Source: Pediococcus inopinatus (lineage in GTDB: Bacteria; Bacillota; Bacilli; Lactobacillales; Lactobacillaceae). From it: a stretch of 64,000 nt of DNA. A program made the position numbers and the translations under genes. Below are positions 34,867-44,838 of this stretch, piece after piece; the stretch's first letter is position 1; the number at the start of each line of letters is the position of its first letter. The notes beneath the pieces are model-generated. The model did no database searches, had not been told where the DNA came from, and worked only from the letters and a program-made list of their open reading frames with translations. Where the stretch lies: the NCBI RefSeq assembly GCF_002982135.1, contig NZ_CP019981.1, positions 744,001 to 808,000 of the forward strand, given 5' to 3'.

Positions 34867-37704
34867 ATGGATTCAAATACAACATATGCAGTCGTAGATA
34901 TTGAGACTACAGGCACCAATTTGAACGCAAATGAGCGGGTCATTCAGATTGGCTGCGTATTTATTAAGCATCATAAAATTATAAATACTTTTGCAACTGA
35001 TATTAATCCTGAAATGGCAATTCCAAATGCCATTCAACAGTTGACGGGGATCACCAATCGGCGAGTGCGAAAAGCACCTTTGTTTGATGATATTGCGCCA
35101 ACTTTATTTGGGCTCCTTTCAGATACTGTTTTTGTGGCGCACAACGTGAACTTTGATTTTCCTTTTTTAAATTATGAATTCGAAAGAGTGGGCTATCCAG
35201 CCTTGACTATTGAAGCAGTGGATACTGTGACACTAAGTCAAATCTTGTTACCTAGTGTAAATGGATACCGGCTGCGTGATTTATCTAGATATTTTGGCAT
35301 TAAACATGAGCATCCGCATTCTGCAGACAGCGATGCTTTAGCAACTGCGAAGTTATTTATTATGTTACAAAAACGTTTATCTGGTTTACCACTTATAACG
35401 TTGGCACAATTAAACAAATTGTCTGGCAGTCTGCCCAGACAAACTGCAACGCTGATTGAAGGGGCTTACGCGCAAAAGCAAAAATCACCGGGGAAACTCC
35501 CCGCCTTTTTAATGATCAAAGAAAATTTAGTGTTGCGGGTGCAGCGGACTAGAATTATTGATGACACCAGTGAACAACTAATGCATTACCCGCATTCAAA
35601 AAAATCCAAATTAGACCTTTTTAAAAATGACTTAGGATGGCGTAGCGCCCAGTCGAGAATTATGAACGCTATTTACGCAAATTATCAAAATGATGCTCCC
35701 AAAGCGTTGGTGATTGAAGCGCCAACTGGGATTGGGAAAACGCTAGGGTACTTGTTGCCGTTTGTCTTTTTGGCCTTTCAAAACCATTTACCAGTTGTGG
35801 TTAGTTCAACGACGACGCTATTGCAATCGCAGCTAATGGAAAAAACAATTCCAGTTTTAAGTAAAATTTTATCTGTACAACTTGACGCTACTTTGGTAAA
35901 AGGGAGTAATCATTATATTGATTTAGCCAAATTTTCTCAACAATTGAATGAAAGTGATCCGGCTAACCAGAGTCGCTTGATTAAGATGAAATTGTTGGTT
36001 TGGCTAACGTATACAAAAACTGGGGATCTTGACGAACTACATATTAACAACCACAAGATCCCGCTCCTAAACGAGGTACGTCATCAAGGAATTGCCAGTT
36101 TGGATGCAACCAATCCGTTTTATGAAATTGATTTCTATCAAAGAGTTATTCGTAAAGCGCATCTTTCTCAAATTGTGGTGACTAACCATGCTTTTCTCAC
36201 GCGGCATGCAGATTTGTTAGGAAGCAAGAACCGGCCGCCTTATCTGGTTATTGATGAAGCACAACGATTTGTGAATACAATTTTACAAGAGAATCGGGTG
36301 ACCCTCGACTTTAATCACTTAATGAGTATGGCGCATAGTGCAGTTAGCCATTTAAAAATGAGCAGGGGAATAGACCGGTCGCCGGTTGTGAAGGCTAATC
36401 CAATGGGGAGTTTCCATGTTTTTCAAATGGCAGATGAACTTGAAGCGATTAATCAGGAGATTAGTGAGATTCAGTCACAGCTCTATAAGCGTTTTTTAGC
36501 CCATCAAATTCCGATGGAGTCCAACAGTTTACCTTATCAACGGTTGATTAACTACTCAGAATTGACTAAATTTTTTGAGACTAATCAAGAAATGATTCAA
36601 CGTTTACAGGAAAGTTTTGTTTCAGAAATATTAGCTTTTGAAGCACTGAATAAGATTCTTGAAAAACAGCAACAAAATTTAGTGGAAACAGAGGTTCGTA
36701 CTTGGGTTAAATTGAATACACAACAATTAGAAATTGAAATTCAATCGCAAATCTTTAGACAAATTTTCGATTCGTTACTGAGCGGTGCCAAGCACTTGAA
36801 TAATGAAACTAAATTTTATTGGGTGCAAGTTGGACCACAACATGATGCCGGTAGTGTTAGTTTGTCACAAGGCATTATCGAAAGTGCCGATTTTATTAAT
36901 CAAAATGTTTATCCATGGTTTCAAAAACCGACTTTGATTGGTGCAACTCTGTTTTCAAACAGTCGCTCGAAGTATTTTCTTAATCAAGTGGGGTTAGCCA
37001 GCGATTCGACAACTGTGAAAAAATACAGTAGTCCTTATAATTTTACGGATAACGCGTTGCTAGAAATTGTTAATGATGGTCCATTCATTAATGAAATAAG
37101 TTCAGACGAATACGCTCTATATCTGACTGATGCCATCTATCAATTGGCAAAATCAACCCCTGGCAAAATATTAGTTTTATTTAATTCGCTAGCTACAATT
37201 AAAGATGTGTTTAATCGCATTCAAAAAACGGATTTGGGTCGTCGTCGGCAGATACTTGCGCAAGGTGTCAATGGCACCAAATCGAAACTAACAAGAGAGT
37301 TTATGTCAAGTTCTACCGGTATCTTGTTTGGTGCGGCAAGCTTTTGGGAAGGGATGGATTTATCCAACGGCCAACTGGATCTCTTGATCATAACGAGATT
37401 ACCATTTGATTCGCCTGATGACATCTTTACAAAAGCCGAAACAAAAATTCACCAGCAAGCTCATCGAAATCCATTTATATCAACATTGCTTCCCAGGAGT
37501 ATTCTCCGGCTTAAGCAAGGCATTGGGCGATTAATTCGATCAGAAAAAGATTACGGTGCCGCCGTGATTTTAGATCGAAGGATTATCGACAAGAGTTATG
37601 GGAAAACGATGTTACACAGTTTGCCGAAGGGGATGCCGATTGAAAAGCAGCCTTTAAATCAAATAAACGGGTCGCTTAGTGAATTCTTTAGAAAACATCG
37701 CTAA
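34867..37704 (+). CDS. dinG: DinG-family ATP-dependent helicase with N-terminal 3'-5' exonuclease domain
   Basis: This protein of about 945 residues joins a DEDDh exonuclease (residues 1-170: AVVDIETTGTNL, AHNVNFDFPFL, HSADSDALATA) to an XPD/DinG-type superfamily 2 helicase. The helicase has Walker A EAPTGIGKTLGYLLP near residue 290, the DEAH-type box LVIDEAQRF, and motif VI LKQGIGRLIRSE. The four-Cys iron-sulphur cluster of E. coli DinG is not apparent, as in other Gram-positive DinG proteins. It probably works on DNA repair intermediates. I prefer the ATG at 34867 because the ATG at 34831 lies at or before the predicted transcription start. Confidence 0.94.
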   Translation: MDSNTTYAVVDIETTGTNLNANERVIQIGCVFIKHHKIINTFATDINPEMAIPNAIQQLTGITNRRVRKAPLFDDIAPTLFGLLSDTVFVAHNVNFDFPFLNYEFERVGYPALTIEAVDTVTLSQILLPSVNGYRLRDLSRYFGIKHEHPHSADSDALATAKLFIMLQKRLSGLPLITLAQLNKLSGSLPRQTATLIEGAYAQKQKSPGKLPAFLMIKENLVLRVQRTRIIDDTSEQLMHYPHSKKSKLDLFKNDLGWRSAQSRIMNAIYANYQNDAPKALVIEAPTGIGKTLGYLLPFVFLAFQNHLPVVVSSTTTLLQSQLMEKTIPVLSKILSVQLDATLVKGSNHYIDLAKFSQQLNESDPANQSRLIKMKLLVWLTYTKTGDLDELHINNHKIPLLNEVRHQGIASLDATNPFYEIDFYQRVIRKAHLSQIVVTNHAFLTRHADLLGSKNRPPYLVIDEAQRFVNTILQENRVTLDFNHLMSMAHSAVSHLKMSRGIDRSPVVKANPMGSFHVFQMADELEAINQEISEIQSQLYKRFLAHQIPMESNSLPYQRLINYSELTKFFETNQEMIQRLQESFVSEILAFEALNKILEKQQQNLVETEVRTWVKLNTQQLEIEIQSQIFRQIFDSLLSGAKHLNNETKFYWVQVGPQHDAGSVSLSQGIIESADFINQNVYPWFQKPTLIGATLFSNSRSKYFLNQVGLASDSTTVKKYSSPYNFTDNALLEIVNDGPFINEISSDEYALYLTDAIYQLAKSTPGKILVLFNSLATIKDVFNRIQKTDLGRRRQILAQGVNGTKSKLTREFMSSSTGILFGAASFWEGMDLSNGQLDLLIITRLPFDSPDDIFTKAETKIHQQAHRNPFISTLLPRSILRLKQGIGRLIRSEKDYGAAVILDRRIIDKSYGKTMLHSLPKGMPIEKQPLNQINGSLSEFFRKHR

Positions 37705-37768
37705 TATAGGGTGATTTATTTGCTATAATTACTGTAGTTCTGAATTCAATAGAAAGTGAGCTGTAAAT

Positions 37769-38263
37769 GTGAAACGTTCAAGAAAGCATACTAGCCATTG
37801 GTTTTTAATATTTATTGCGGCTGTAATTATTTTGGTCGGTGGTACGTCGATTATTTATCATGAAATCCGTAAGCCAGTTGATTCTGCGAAAAGTCAGTCG
37901 GTGGCCATTGCAAAAAAATACGCCCATTTAAAAACGGAAACAGATTTCTCTTGGGCTAGTTACGATGACACTTATTACACTGTTACAGGAACTAGCAAGC
38001 AGAACACACCGATATATGTCATTATTTCCAATAACGGGAAAAAAGTGAGGATCTTCAAACAGTCGGCAGGTATCAATCGTAATGATGTTTTAAAAAAAGT
38101 TTGGAATAATTATAATCCCAAAAAAGTGACAACCATTTCGATGGGGATGTATAAGAAAAAACCAGTTTGGGAGGTTGGATACATGAATGCCTCTGGACAA
38201 TTATGCTTGAAAACTTTAAACTTTAAAAATGGTGAAGTTGTTCGACACGTGAATAACATCTAA
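37769..38263 (+). CDS. TseB/YpmB-like cell-wall elongation regulator
   Basis: This 164-residue protein has a membrane anchor at residues 10-30 ([19 protein letters not shown]) and an extracellular PepSY-like domain (DUF5590/TseB). In Bacillus the homologue YpmB/TseB interacts with PBP2A and affects elongation. The genomic place before asnS and dnaD matches the ypmB-aspB-asnS-dnaD order, with aspB absent. The start is GTG after AAAGTGAG. It lies 28 bp before asnS. Confidence 0.78.
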   Translation: MKRSRKHTSHWFLIFIAAVIILVGGTSIIYHEIRKPVDSAKSQSVAIAKKYAHLKTETDFSWASYDDTYYTVTGTSKQNTPIYVIISNNGKKVRIFKQSAGINRNDVLKKVWNNYNPKKVTTISMGMYKKKPVWEVGYMNASGQLCLKTLNFKNGEVVRHVNNI

Positions 38264-38291
38264 AGAAAATAAACTTGAGGAGGATATTGAT

Positions 38292-39593
38292 TTGGAACAG
38301 ATTAGTATTGTTGATTCCAAAGATCATGTAGACGAACGTGTTAAAATTGGCGTTTGGTTGACAGATAAACGGTCTAGTGGAAAAATCAGCTTTTTACAAT
38401 TAAGAGATGGAACGGCCTTTTTTCAAGGGGTTGTGATAAAAAATGCGGTTGGTGAAGAAACTTTTGAATTAGCCAAAAAGCTGCGCCAAGAAACAAGCAT
38501 GTGGATTACGGGGACGATTCATCAAGACGATCGATCTCATTTTGGATACGAAATTCAAGTTGATGGAATTGAAGTCATTGGTGAAAGTGAAGATTATCCG
38601 ATTACACCCAAGGAACATGGGATTGATTTTCTATTGGATCATCGACATCTTTGGCTGCGTTCATCACGGCCACATGCCATTATGAAGATTCGTAATGAAG
38701 TGATCCGAGCAACATATGAATTCTTTAACAACGAAGGTTTCATTAAGATGGATGCTCCAATTTTAACAGGGAGTGCGCCTGAAGGAACAACAGAATTATT
38801 CAAAACAAAATACTTTGATCGGGAAGCATATCTCTCACAGAGTGGACAACTCTATGAAGAAGCAGGGGCAATGGCTTTTGGAAAAGTCTTTTCATTTGGC
38901 CCTACCTTCCGTGCAGAAAAATCCAAAACACGACGTCATCTGATTGAGTTTTGGATGATTGAACCCGAAATGGCATTCATGCATCAAGAGCAAAGTTTGG
39001 AAGTTCAAGAGCGTTATGTGGCCTTTTTAATTCAAAATGTTATTGACCATTGTGAATACGAGCTAAATACATTAGGGCGTGACATCGAAGTTCTGAAGAA
39101 GTACACAAAATTGCCTTATGCACGAATTACGTATGATAAAGCCATCGAAATGCTCCAAGAATCTGGTAAATTTCCAGACTTACAATGGGGCGTTGACTTT
39201 GGATCACCTGAAGAGACATTTTTGGCTGATCAATTCGAGCAACCTGTTTTTGTTTTGAACTATCCAAAAGCTATCAAGGCCTTTTACATGAAGCCTCATC
39301 CAACTCGGGATGATTTAGTTATTTGTGCTGATTTACTTGCTCCTGAAGGTTATGGAGAAATTATTGGTGGTTCCGAACGAGCAGTTGATTACGATTATTT
39401 AGTTGAACAAATTAAAAAGTCTGGACAGGATCCTAAAAATTACGAGTGGTATTTAGATCTACGTAAATATGGTTCCGTTCCTCATTCAGGTTTTGGGTTA
39501 GGTTTAGAACGTACTTTGACCTGGATTACAGGGGAAGATCATGTGCGAGAGACCATTCCATTTCCAAGAATGTTACATCGGCTTTATCCTTAA
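38292..39593 (+). CDS. asnS: Asparagine-tRNA ligase
   Basis: This 433-residue class IIb synthetase has an OB-fold anticodon-binding domain (residues 1-110) and a class II catalytic core with motif 2 [20 protein letters not shown] and motif 3 [15 protein letters not shown]. It charges tRNA-Asn directly. The TTG start has GAGGAGG 8 nt upstream. It is followed by dnaD after 21 bp. Confidence 0.98.
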   Translation: MEQISIVDSKDHVDERVKIGVWLTDKRSSGKISFLQLRDGTAFFQGVVIKNAVGEETFELAKKLRQETSMWITGTIHQDDRSHFGYEIQVDGIEVIGESEDYPITPKEHGIDFLLDHRHLWLRSSRPHAIMKIRNEVIRATYEFFNNEGFIKMDAPILTGSAPEGTTELFKTKYFDREAYLSQSGQLYEEAGAMAFGKVFSFGPTFRAEKSKTRRHLIEFWMIEPEMAFMHQEQSLEVQERYVAFLIQNVIDHCEYELNTLGRDIEVLKKYTKLPYARITYDKAIEMLQESGKFPDLQWGVDFGSPEETFLADQFEQPVFVLNYPKAIKAFYMKPHPTRDDLVICADLLAPEGYGEIIGGSERAVDYDYLVEQIKKSGQDPKNYEWYLDLRKYGSVPHSGFGLGLERTLTWITGEDHVRETIPFPRMLHRLYP

Positions 39594-39614
39594 AAAGGAT
39601 GGGGAGGGTCAATT

Positions 39615-40340
39615 TTGAATGATTTAACACGAAAATTTCTCAAAGCTGGCAATACAGTTATCTCTAATTATTTATTGAGCAATTTTCATCAAATTGGGCT
39701 GACTAACGATGAACTGGTTATTTACTTAATTATTGAAAAACAAAGCTCAAAAGGTGATTTGTTTCCAAGTTCCAGGCTGATTGCTCAAGAATCCGGTTTG
39801 AGCGAAGCTAAGGTTTATGAATTGCTTCATGAATTGATTCAAAATAAGCTCATGGAGATTCAAACTATCAAACATGCAGATGGTCAGAACTATGATCAAT
39901 ATAATTTTGATCTGCTTTTTGAAAAATTATTGCAGTCTGCCGATAATGACGTCACTGAGAAGAATGAACAAACCAATAAAGTCGATCGAGAGAATGTTTT
40001 TGCCAAAATTGAATCAGAATTTGGGCGACCGCTCTCACCAATCGAATTTGAAACCATTAACCAATGGTTAGAAGACGACCATTATGCTCCTGACCTGATT
40101 TCACTGGCCTTAAAAGAAGCAGTCTTGAGTCAGGCTTACAGTTTGAGGTATATGGATCGAATCTTATTAAATTGGGAAAAGAAACATTTAACGACAGTTG
40201 CACAGGTGCAAAAAGAATCTGAACGTCAAAGAGGAACAACACCTCGTGATAATCATGATGCTTCGAATAACACCGCAGGAAAAGCAGATTTAACGGGTCC
40301 TAAGATTCCAATTTATAAAATTTCAGATCAAAACAAATAA
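39615..40340 (+). CDS. dnaD: DNA replication initiation protein DnaD
   Basis: This 241-residue protein has an N-terminal winged-helix domain (residues 15-100) and a DnaD/DnaB2 C-terminal domain (FGRPLSPIEFETINQWLEDD; YSLRYMDRILLNWEKKHL). It helps DnaA remodel the origin and load the helicase. The start is TTG after GGGGAGGG. The last 40 residues are hydrophilic and look disordered. A shared terminator separates it from ponA. Confidence 0.96.
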   Translation: MNDLTRKFLKAGNTVISNYLLSNFHQIGLTNDELVIYLIIEKQSSKGDLFPSSRLIAQESGLSEAKVYELLHELIQNKLMEIQTIKHADGQNYDQYNFDLLFEKLLQSADNDVTEKNEQTNKVDRENVFAKIESEFGRPLSPIEFETINQWLEDDHYAPDLISLALKEAVLSQAYSLRYMDRILLNWEKKHLTTVAQVQKESERQRGTTPRDNHDASNNTAGKADLTGPKIPIYKISDQNK

Positions 40341-40404
40341 AAAATTCACCTCTTCGTTTTATCCAATCATTTCTGATTAGATAGGCGAAGAGGTGAATTT
40401 TTTT
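40341..40404. terminator. Bidirectional terminator between dnaD and ponA
   Basis: AAAATTCACCTCTTCG and CGAAGAGGTGAATTTTTTT form a long perfect stem with an internal loop. The two genes converge here. Confidence 0.9.
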
Positions 40405-40411
40405 GTACTAG

Positions 40412-42688
40412 TTATTCTTTACTACTGCTACTAGAAGAAGTAGATTCCGTACTTGAGCTAGAACTTACACTAGATGAACTTGAACTACTTGAGCCAGATG
40501 AACTTGAACTAGTAATAGAACTGCTATTAGAACTACTATTGCTACTGTTACTGTTGCTACTACTACTTGCTGAAGTATCTCTGCTAGTCGTAAAAGGCGT
40601 ACTTGAACTGCTGGATGAATTATTTTGTGAGTAATCATCGCTAGTTCCTGATGAACTATAACTGGAATTGGTCTTGAAAAGTTCTTTAACCCCATTGACT
40701 GTTTTCTCCGTAACGCTTGAAGGTTTTACCCAGTCTTCGTTTGTGACATATGTTGATAAGTAGCTCATCATACTTCTGTAAATTTGTTGAGAGAGGACCG
40801 TTTCTTGTTCACTTAAGAATCCTGAAGCTGTATTTTGATGATCATATCCAGTCCATACAGCCATACTGTAATGACGCGTATAACCAGTAAACCAAGCATC
40901 CATTGAAGCTGAACTAGGGTAATTATCCGCAATATCAGATGGATAGGCAGTGGTTCCTGATTTTCCTGCTTGATACAGTCCGGAAATATTAGCGGTAGTC
41001 CCAGTTCCTGTTGAACTTGATATGACACCTTTTAACATGTCAGTAATCATGTAAGCAGTGGCCTTACTCATGGCCCGCTTACCCTTGCTAGAGTAATGAT
41101 AAGTTTTACCACTTTGAGTGACAATTTTGTTTACGTAGTATGGCTTATAATAAGTTCCACCGTTAGCAAATGCTGCATAAGCCGCAGATTCTTGAAGAGG
41201 AGATATATATAGGCCAATTCCGTTTTGTAATGAATAAGTTGATTTCTGAGAAATTCCCAATCTACTCAGGAAGGTAGTAGCCTTACTAATTCCAACATCT
41301 TGTAAAGTACGAATTGCAGGAATGTTTCGTGATTGGACAAGAGCTGAACGCATCGTTATCTTACCTTGATATTGTTTATCAAAATCATATAATTTAATGT
41401 TTGTGCCTGGATAGGTGAAAGATTCATCTTTTACTTTTCGGCTTGTTGGCCAATTCAAGTATTGAATAGCCGGACCGTAATCCATCAGCGGTTTAGAGGT
41501 TGAACCACTACTTCGATCTGTTTGAACTGCCCGGTTTAATCCGTAGGTTACATTGCCAGTTTGACGTCCACCGAGCATAGCAACTACTTTACCATTATTA
41601 GGATTGGTAACGGATACGCCAAGCTGGAATTTAGAATCCGGATACTGAACATAATTACTGGTATTACCGATTTCGTAAAGATGTTTTTGTGCCGCAAGGT
41701 CTAAATTAGTATAGATTTTCATGCCATCAGTATATGGGTTAAATCCCTTAGCTTCAACAGAACTAATAACTTGTTTTAGATAAGCGTCAACCACTTTACT
41801 GTTGACTGTTGAGGAACCAGAAACGCTTGGGTTCTTTGCCAAACCAGTTTTAATATTCGTATTGCTAGCTGTGGTAGCTTGTGATTTTGTAATGACATTG
41901 TTGTTAACCATGGCTTGCAATACAGTATTTCTTCTCGAAAGGGCATATTTTGGATATTTGATTGGGTCATAAGAAGTTGGGGCTTGTGGCATACCTGCAA
42001 GTAATGCCATCTGAGCAAGTGTCAATTTAGAAAGAGATTTTCCATAATAATACTTGGCTGCAGTTCCCATTCCATAGATACCATTACCCATATAAACTTT
42101 GTTAATGTAAAACTCTAGAATTTTATCTTTTGAATATTTTTTGTCAACTTGAATTGCTAACCACGCTTCTTGTGCCTTAACCCGGAGTGTTCGGTCTTTG
42201 GCAGAAGTTGAGAAAACTGAAAGTTTGACCAGTTGCTGAGTAAGTGTGCTGGCTCCTTGTAAGCCTAATGATGATCCAGAGATGTTAGCGAAAGTAGCTC
42301 CTAAAATTCGCACTGGGTCAACACCATTATTCTTATAGAAACGTTTATCCTCTATAGAAACAACTGCACTTTTTAGTGTTTTGGGAATTTCGTCAGCTTT
42401 TACATAATCTCGATCTTGAGCACCAAGCCGACTAATTACCCTCCCACTTTTATCGTAAATAACGGTAGCCTCATCACTAGATAGTTGTTTCTCGGAAATG
42501 CTGGGAGCATCTTTTGCGTAATACATAAACAGACCAGCTCCAGCGATTAAGGCTATAATAAACAGACTAAAAAGCCACAGTATGATCCGAATAAAAATGG
42601 ATCTCCGTCGATGAGGTGGGGAGGTTAGCTGCGAATGTTGTGTGCGGTGTTCCTGATTATTATCAGAGTTATGATTATTACTTTGCAT
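40412..42688 (-). CDS. ponA: Class A penicillin-binding protein 1A
   Basis: This 758-residue bifunctional peptidoglycan synthase has a cytoplasmic tail, a membrane anchor at about 31-56, a GT51 glycosyltransferase domain with catalytic E113 (SIEDKRFYKNNGVDP), and a transpeptidase domain with STSK (SSGSTSKPLMDY), SRN (QSRNIPA) and KSGT (AGKSGTTAYP). The last 100 or so residues are almost only Ser with Asn, Thr and Gly, an extended wall-spanning or disordered tail. It overlaps recU by 11 bp, the usual Firmicutes pairing. Confidence 0.97.
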   Translation of the reverse strand: MQSNNHNSDNNQEHRTQHSQLTSPPHRRRSIFIRIILWLFSLFIIALIAGAGLFMYYAKDAPSISEKQLSSDEATVIYDKSGRVISRLGAQDRDYVKADEIPKTLKSAVVSIEDKRFYKNNGVDPVRILGATFANISGSSLGLQGASTLTQQLVKLSVFSTSAKDRTLRVKAQEAWLAIQVDKKYSKDKILEFYINKVYMGNGIYGMGTAAKYYYGKSLSKLTLAQMALLAGMPQAPTSYDPIKYPKYALSRRNTVLQAMVNNNVITKSQATTASNTNIKTGLAKNPSVSGSSTVNSKVVDAYLKQVISSVEAKGFNPYTDGMKIYTNLDLAAQKHLYEIGNTSNYVQYPDSKFQLGVSVTNPNNGKVVAMLGGRQTGNVTYGLNRAVQTDRSSGSTSKPLMDYGPAIQYLNWPTSRKVKDESFTYPGTNIKLYDFDKQYQGKITMRSALVQSRNIPAIRTLQDVGISKATTFLSRLGISQKSTYSLQNGIGLYISPLQESAAYAAFANGGTYYKPYYVNKIVTQSGKTYHYSSKGKRAMSKATAYMITDMLKGVISSSTGTGTTANISGLYQAGKSGTTAYPSDIADNYPSSASMDAWFTGYTRHYSMAVWTGYDHQNTASGFLSEQETVLSQQIYRSMMSYLSTYVTNEDWVKPSSVTEKTVNGVKELFKTNSSYSSSGTSDDYSQNNSSSSSSTPFTTSRDTSASSSSNSNSSNSSSNSSSITSSSSSGSSSSSSSSVSSSSSTESTSSSSSSKE

Positions 42689-43319
42689 TGTGTTCTCCTT
42701 CGTGTTTCTTAATCAACAGGGCATCCACAGCATCCAAATAGGGAATAAGTGGATTCAAATGGTAATTGATTAAGTAGCCATGTTTTCTTACATAATTGAG
42801 TGGAATGGACTTTCTACCACCCGTTTTTTGTTGATCCCAATAGAAAAAAAGATTTGTGGCCGAAAGTAGGAAAATTTGATCAAGTTCCACGAACTTAATA
42901 ACTGTGAAACAAATGCCACCAGCATTGAGACAAGCTTTCATGTGATTAATTTGATGTTCATGAAAGTTATCAAGTGGAAATGCAGTTTTATTTTTTGTTT
43001 CTTTAGCATCGAAGTCTAGATAATATCCTTTATAAACACCGTTATAATCTGTTGTGGATGCTTGCCTGAAATAAGCCTCTTTAATAACAGCAGCGCTTCG
43101 CTTCGGATAATCCACTTTGACAATTTGGATGGGGGTTGGCTTTTTATGAATAACTGCTTTTCCGTGTGAAAGATAGAACTGATTACTTTCGTTGAGTTCA
43201 TCTTCTAGCGACATACCACGTTTTCCAAATTGAGTGGGGATCTTTTTTATATGTTGTTGTGGGTTTGAACCGCTAGAAACATAATTTTTTCTAGATGGAT
43301 AATGAAAGTTCAACTGCAT
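42678..43319 (-). CDS. recU: Holliday junction resolvase RecU
   Basis: This 213-residue enzyme of the restriction-endonuclease fold has KRGMSLEDELNESN, the acidic residues of the active site in GYYLDFDAKETKNKTAF, and a C-terminal stretch typical of RecU. It resolves Holliday junctions during recombination and chromosome segregation. I start at the ATG at 43319, after AGGAAGTG; a GTG lies immediately upstream. It is divergent from ypsA, and its 3' end overlaps ponA. Confidence 0.96.
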   Translation of the reverse strand: MQLNFHYPSRKNYVSSGSNPQQHIKKIPTQFGKRGMSLEDELNESNQFYLSHGKAVIHKKPTPIQIVKVDYPKRSAAVIKEAYFRQASTTDYNGVYKGYYLDFDAKETKNKTAFPLDNFHEHQINHMKACLNAGGICFTVIKFVELDQIFLLSATNLFFYWDQQKTGGRKSIPLNYVRKHGYLINYHLNPLIPYLDAVDALLIKKHEGEHNAK

Positions 43320-43400
43320 CACTTCCTATTTTCTATATTATACTATAGATGTAAAGACAAAACCGTTTGAAATATATTCTTAAAATTTGGAGGATTCAAT

Positions 43401-43970
43401 ATGAGTCGCATATGGATTACCGGATATCGTAACTATGAATTAGAAATTTTTAAGGATGATGATCCAAAATTAAAAATAATCACACTTGTTTTAAAACAGT
43501 TATTAAAAAATCAAATCGAATCTGGTGCTACTTGGTTAATTACCGGAGCTCAATTAGGCGTTGAACAGTGGGCTATTGAAGCAGGGGCCCAGCTAAAACC
43601 AACTTATCCTGAATTTAAAATAGCAGTGATGTTGCCATTTACCGAGTTTGGGAATCAATGGAATGAAAACAATCAAGCAAAACTTTCTGGAATCTTAACA
43701 AAAGCTGACTTTACAGACAGTGTGAGCCATTCTCCATACCAGTCACCACGGCAGTTACGGACGTATCAGCATTTTATGTTAACCCATACTGATCAGGCGA
43801 TCCTCCTTTATGACCCTGAGCATCCAGGAAAAAGTAAATATGATTACGAAGTTATTCAGAAATGGCAAGAGAATCATCCTTATCCATTAGAGCTGATTGA
43901 TTTCGATGATCTCCAGAATGCCGCAAATGAATATGAAGAAAGTCAGAACAATAGTTTTAATTTAGATTAA
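43401..43970 (+). CDS. ypsA: DUF1273 / YpsA-family SLOG-fold protein
   Basis: This 189-residue protein has [16 protein letters not shown] at the N-terminus, [19 protein letters not shown] (Gly-rich nucleotide-binding-like loop) and [16 protein letters not shown]. YpsA proteins of the SLOG superfamily influence cell division in Bacillus and Staphylococcus, and the gene is next to gpsB there as well. Biochemical activity is not known. The SD is TGGAGG. Confidence 0.92.
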   Translation: MSRIWITGYRNYELEIFKDDDPKLKIITLVLKQLLKNQIESGATWLITGAQLGVEQWAIEAGAQLKPTYPEFKIAVMLPFTEFGNQWNENNQAKLSGILTKADFTDSVSHSPYQSPRQLRTYQHFMLTHTDQAILLYDPEHPGKSKYDYEVIQKWQENHPYPLELIDFDDLQNAANEYEESQNNSFNLD

Positions 43971-44029
43971 AGTCTGATACAATGGAATACGTGTTACGCG
44001 GAGATTACAATAATTATGAGGTGTTAAAT

Positions 44030-44371
44030 ATGGATAACTTAAATCTTACTCCAAAAGATATTTTGCAAAAAGAATTTAAACCTAAGATGCGTGGCTACGA
44101 TCCAGCAGATGTTGATACTTATTTAGATAACGTCATCAAGGATTATGAGAGCTTTCAGAAAAACATCCAACAGTTAAAGGATGAGAATGAAAGATTACGC
44201 GATAAGATTGATGAATTAACAAAACAAGTTTCAGTTGGTAAAACAACTTCTAGCGTACAACCAGTTAGCAATGCGACTAACATGGATATTCTAAAACGTC
44301 TTTCGAATTTAGAACGTCGTGTGTTTGGTTCCCAGCTTGATAATGGGGAAAACGAATCACATCGAATTTAA
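44030..44371 (+). CDS. gpsB: Cell division regulator GpsB
   Basis: This 113-residue coiled-coil protein has the DivIVA/GpsB N-terminal fold ([20 protein letters not shown], then [15 protein letters not shown]), a coiled coil to residue 70, a Ser/Thr linker and the C-terminal trimerisation segment ([16 protein letters not shown]). It links peptidoglycan synthases such as PBP1 to the division and elongation sites. The ATG at 44030 has GAGGTG upstream; an ATG at 43982 has no SD. Confidence 0.96.
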   Translation: MDNLNLTPKDILQKEFKPKMRGYDPADVDTYLDNVIKDYESFQKNIQQLKDENERLRDKIDELTKQVSVGKTTSSVQPVSNATNMDILKRLSNLERRVFGSQLDNGENESHRI

Positions 44372-44379
44372 TTACAATT

Positions 44380-44765
44380 TGTAAATCTCGGGTAATTGCG
44401 GTCTGCTTATGCAGGCTGAGGAAAGTCCATGCCCGCACAAGCTGAGATGCTTGTAGTGTTCGCGCTCGGTGAAAAAATAAGCTGAGGTATCTCGTATGAG
44501 ATAACGGCGGAATACAGAGCTAAGGTTTCGGCTATGCTCTCATGTTCCCTAAGGTGCCACAGAAACGTTGCAATGTGAGAAATCATATTGATGGAACGCG
44601 GTAAACCCCACGAGCGGGCAACCCAAACATTGGTAGGGGCGCTTCACATCTGGAATTGAACTAAATGTGGGGGCAAGCGTTAACGCTTGGAGATAGATGA
44701 TTACCCAAATTTGAATTGCACCTGAAAATTCATTTTGGACAAAACATGGCTTATAGAGATTTACA
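44380..44765 (+). ncRNA. rnpB: RNase P RNA (type B)
   Basis: The ribozyme subunit of RNase P, which removes tRNA 5' leaders. TGTAAATCTC (44380-44389) pairs with GAGATTTACA (44756-44765) as P1. The 5' core GAGGAAAGTCCATGC (near 44419) and the 3' core with GGTAAACCCCACGAG (near 44601) are the conserved catalytic regions. Its place between gpsB and rlmL is conserved in Firmicutes. Ends are estimated from P1. Confidence 0.95.
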
Positions 44766-44775
44766 TTTCAGGGAG

Positions 44776-44812
44776 ACTAGGGTAGAAGTTCGCTTTTATC
44801 CTAGTTTTTTTT
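44776..44812 (+). terminator. Terminator of rnpB
   Basis: ACTAGGGTAGAA and TTTTATCCTAGT pair, followed by a run of T. Confidence 0.85.
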
Positions 44813-44838
44813 AGATTAAAAATATAAAAGGTGAAAAT

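Noticed and set aside
40430..40620. Tandem repeat array or CRISPR-like region
   Set aside because: The periodic sequence is only Ser codons in the ponA tail; there are no constant repeats with unique spacers. No CRISPR array was seen anywhere in the window.
44380..44765. Protein-coding short frames in the rnpB region
   Set aside because: The conserved RNase P core motifs and P1 pairing explain the sequence.
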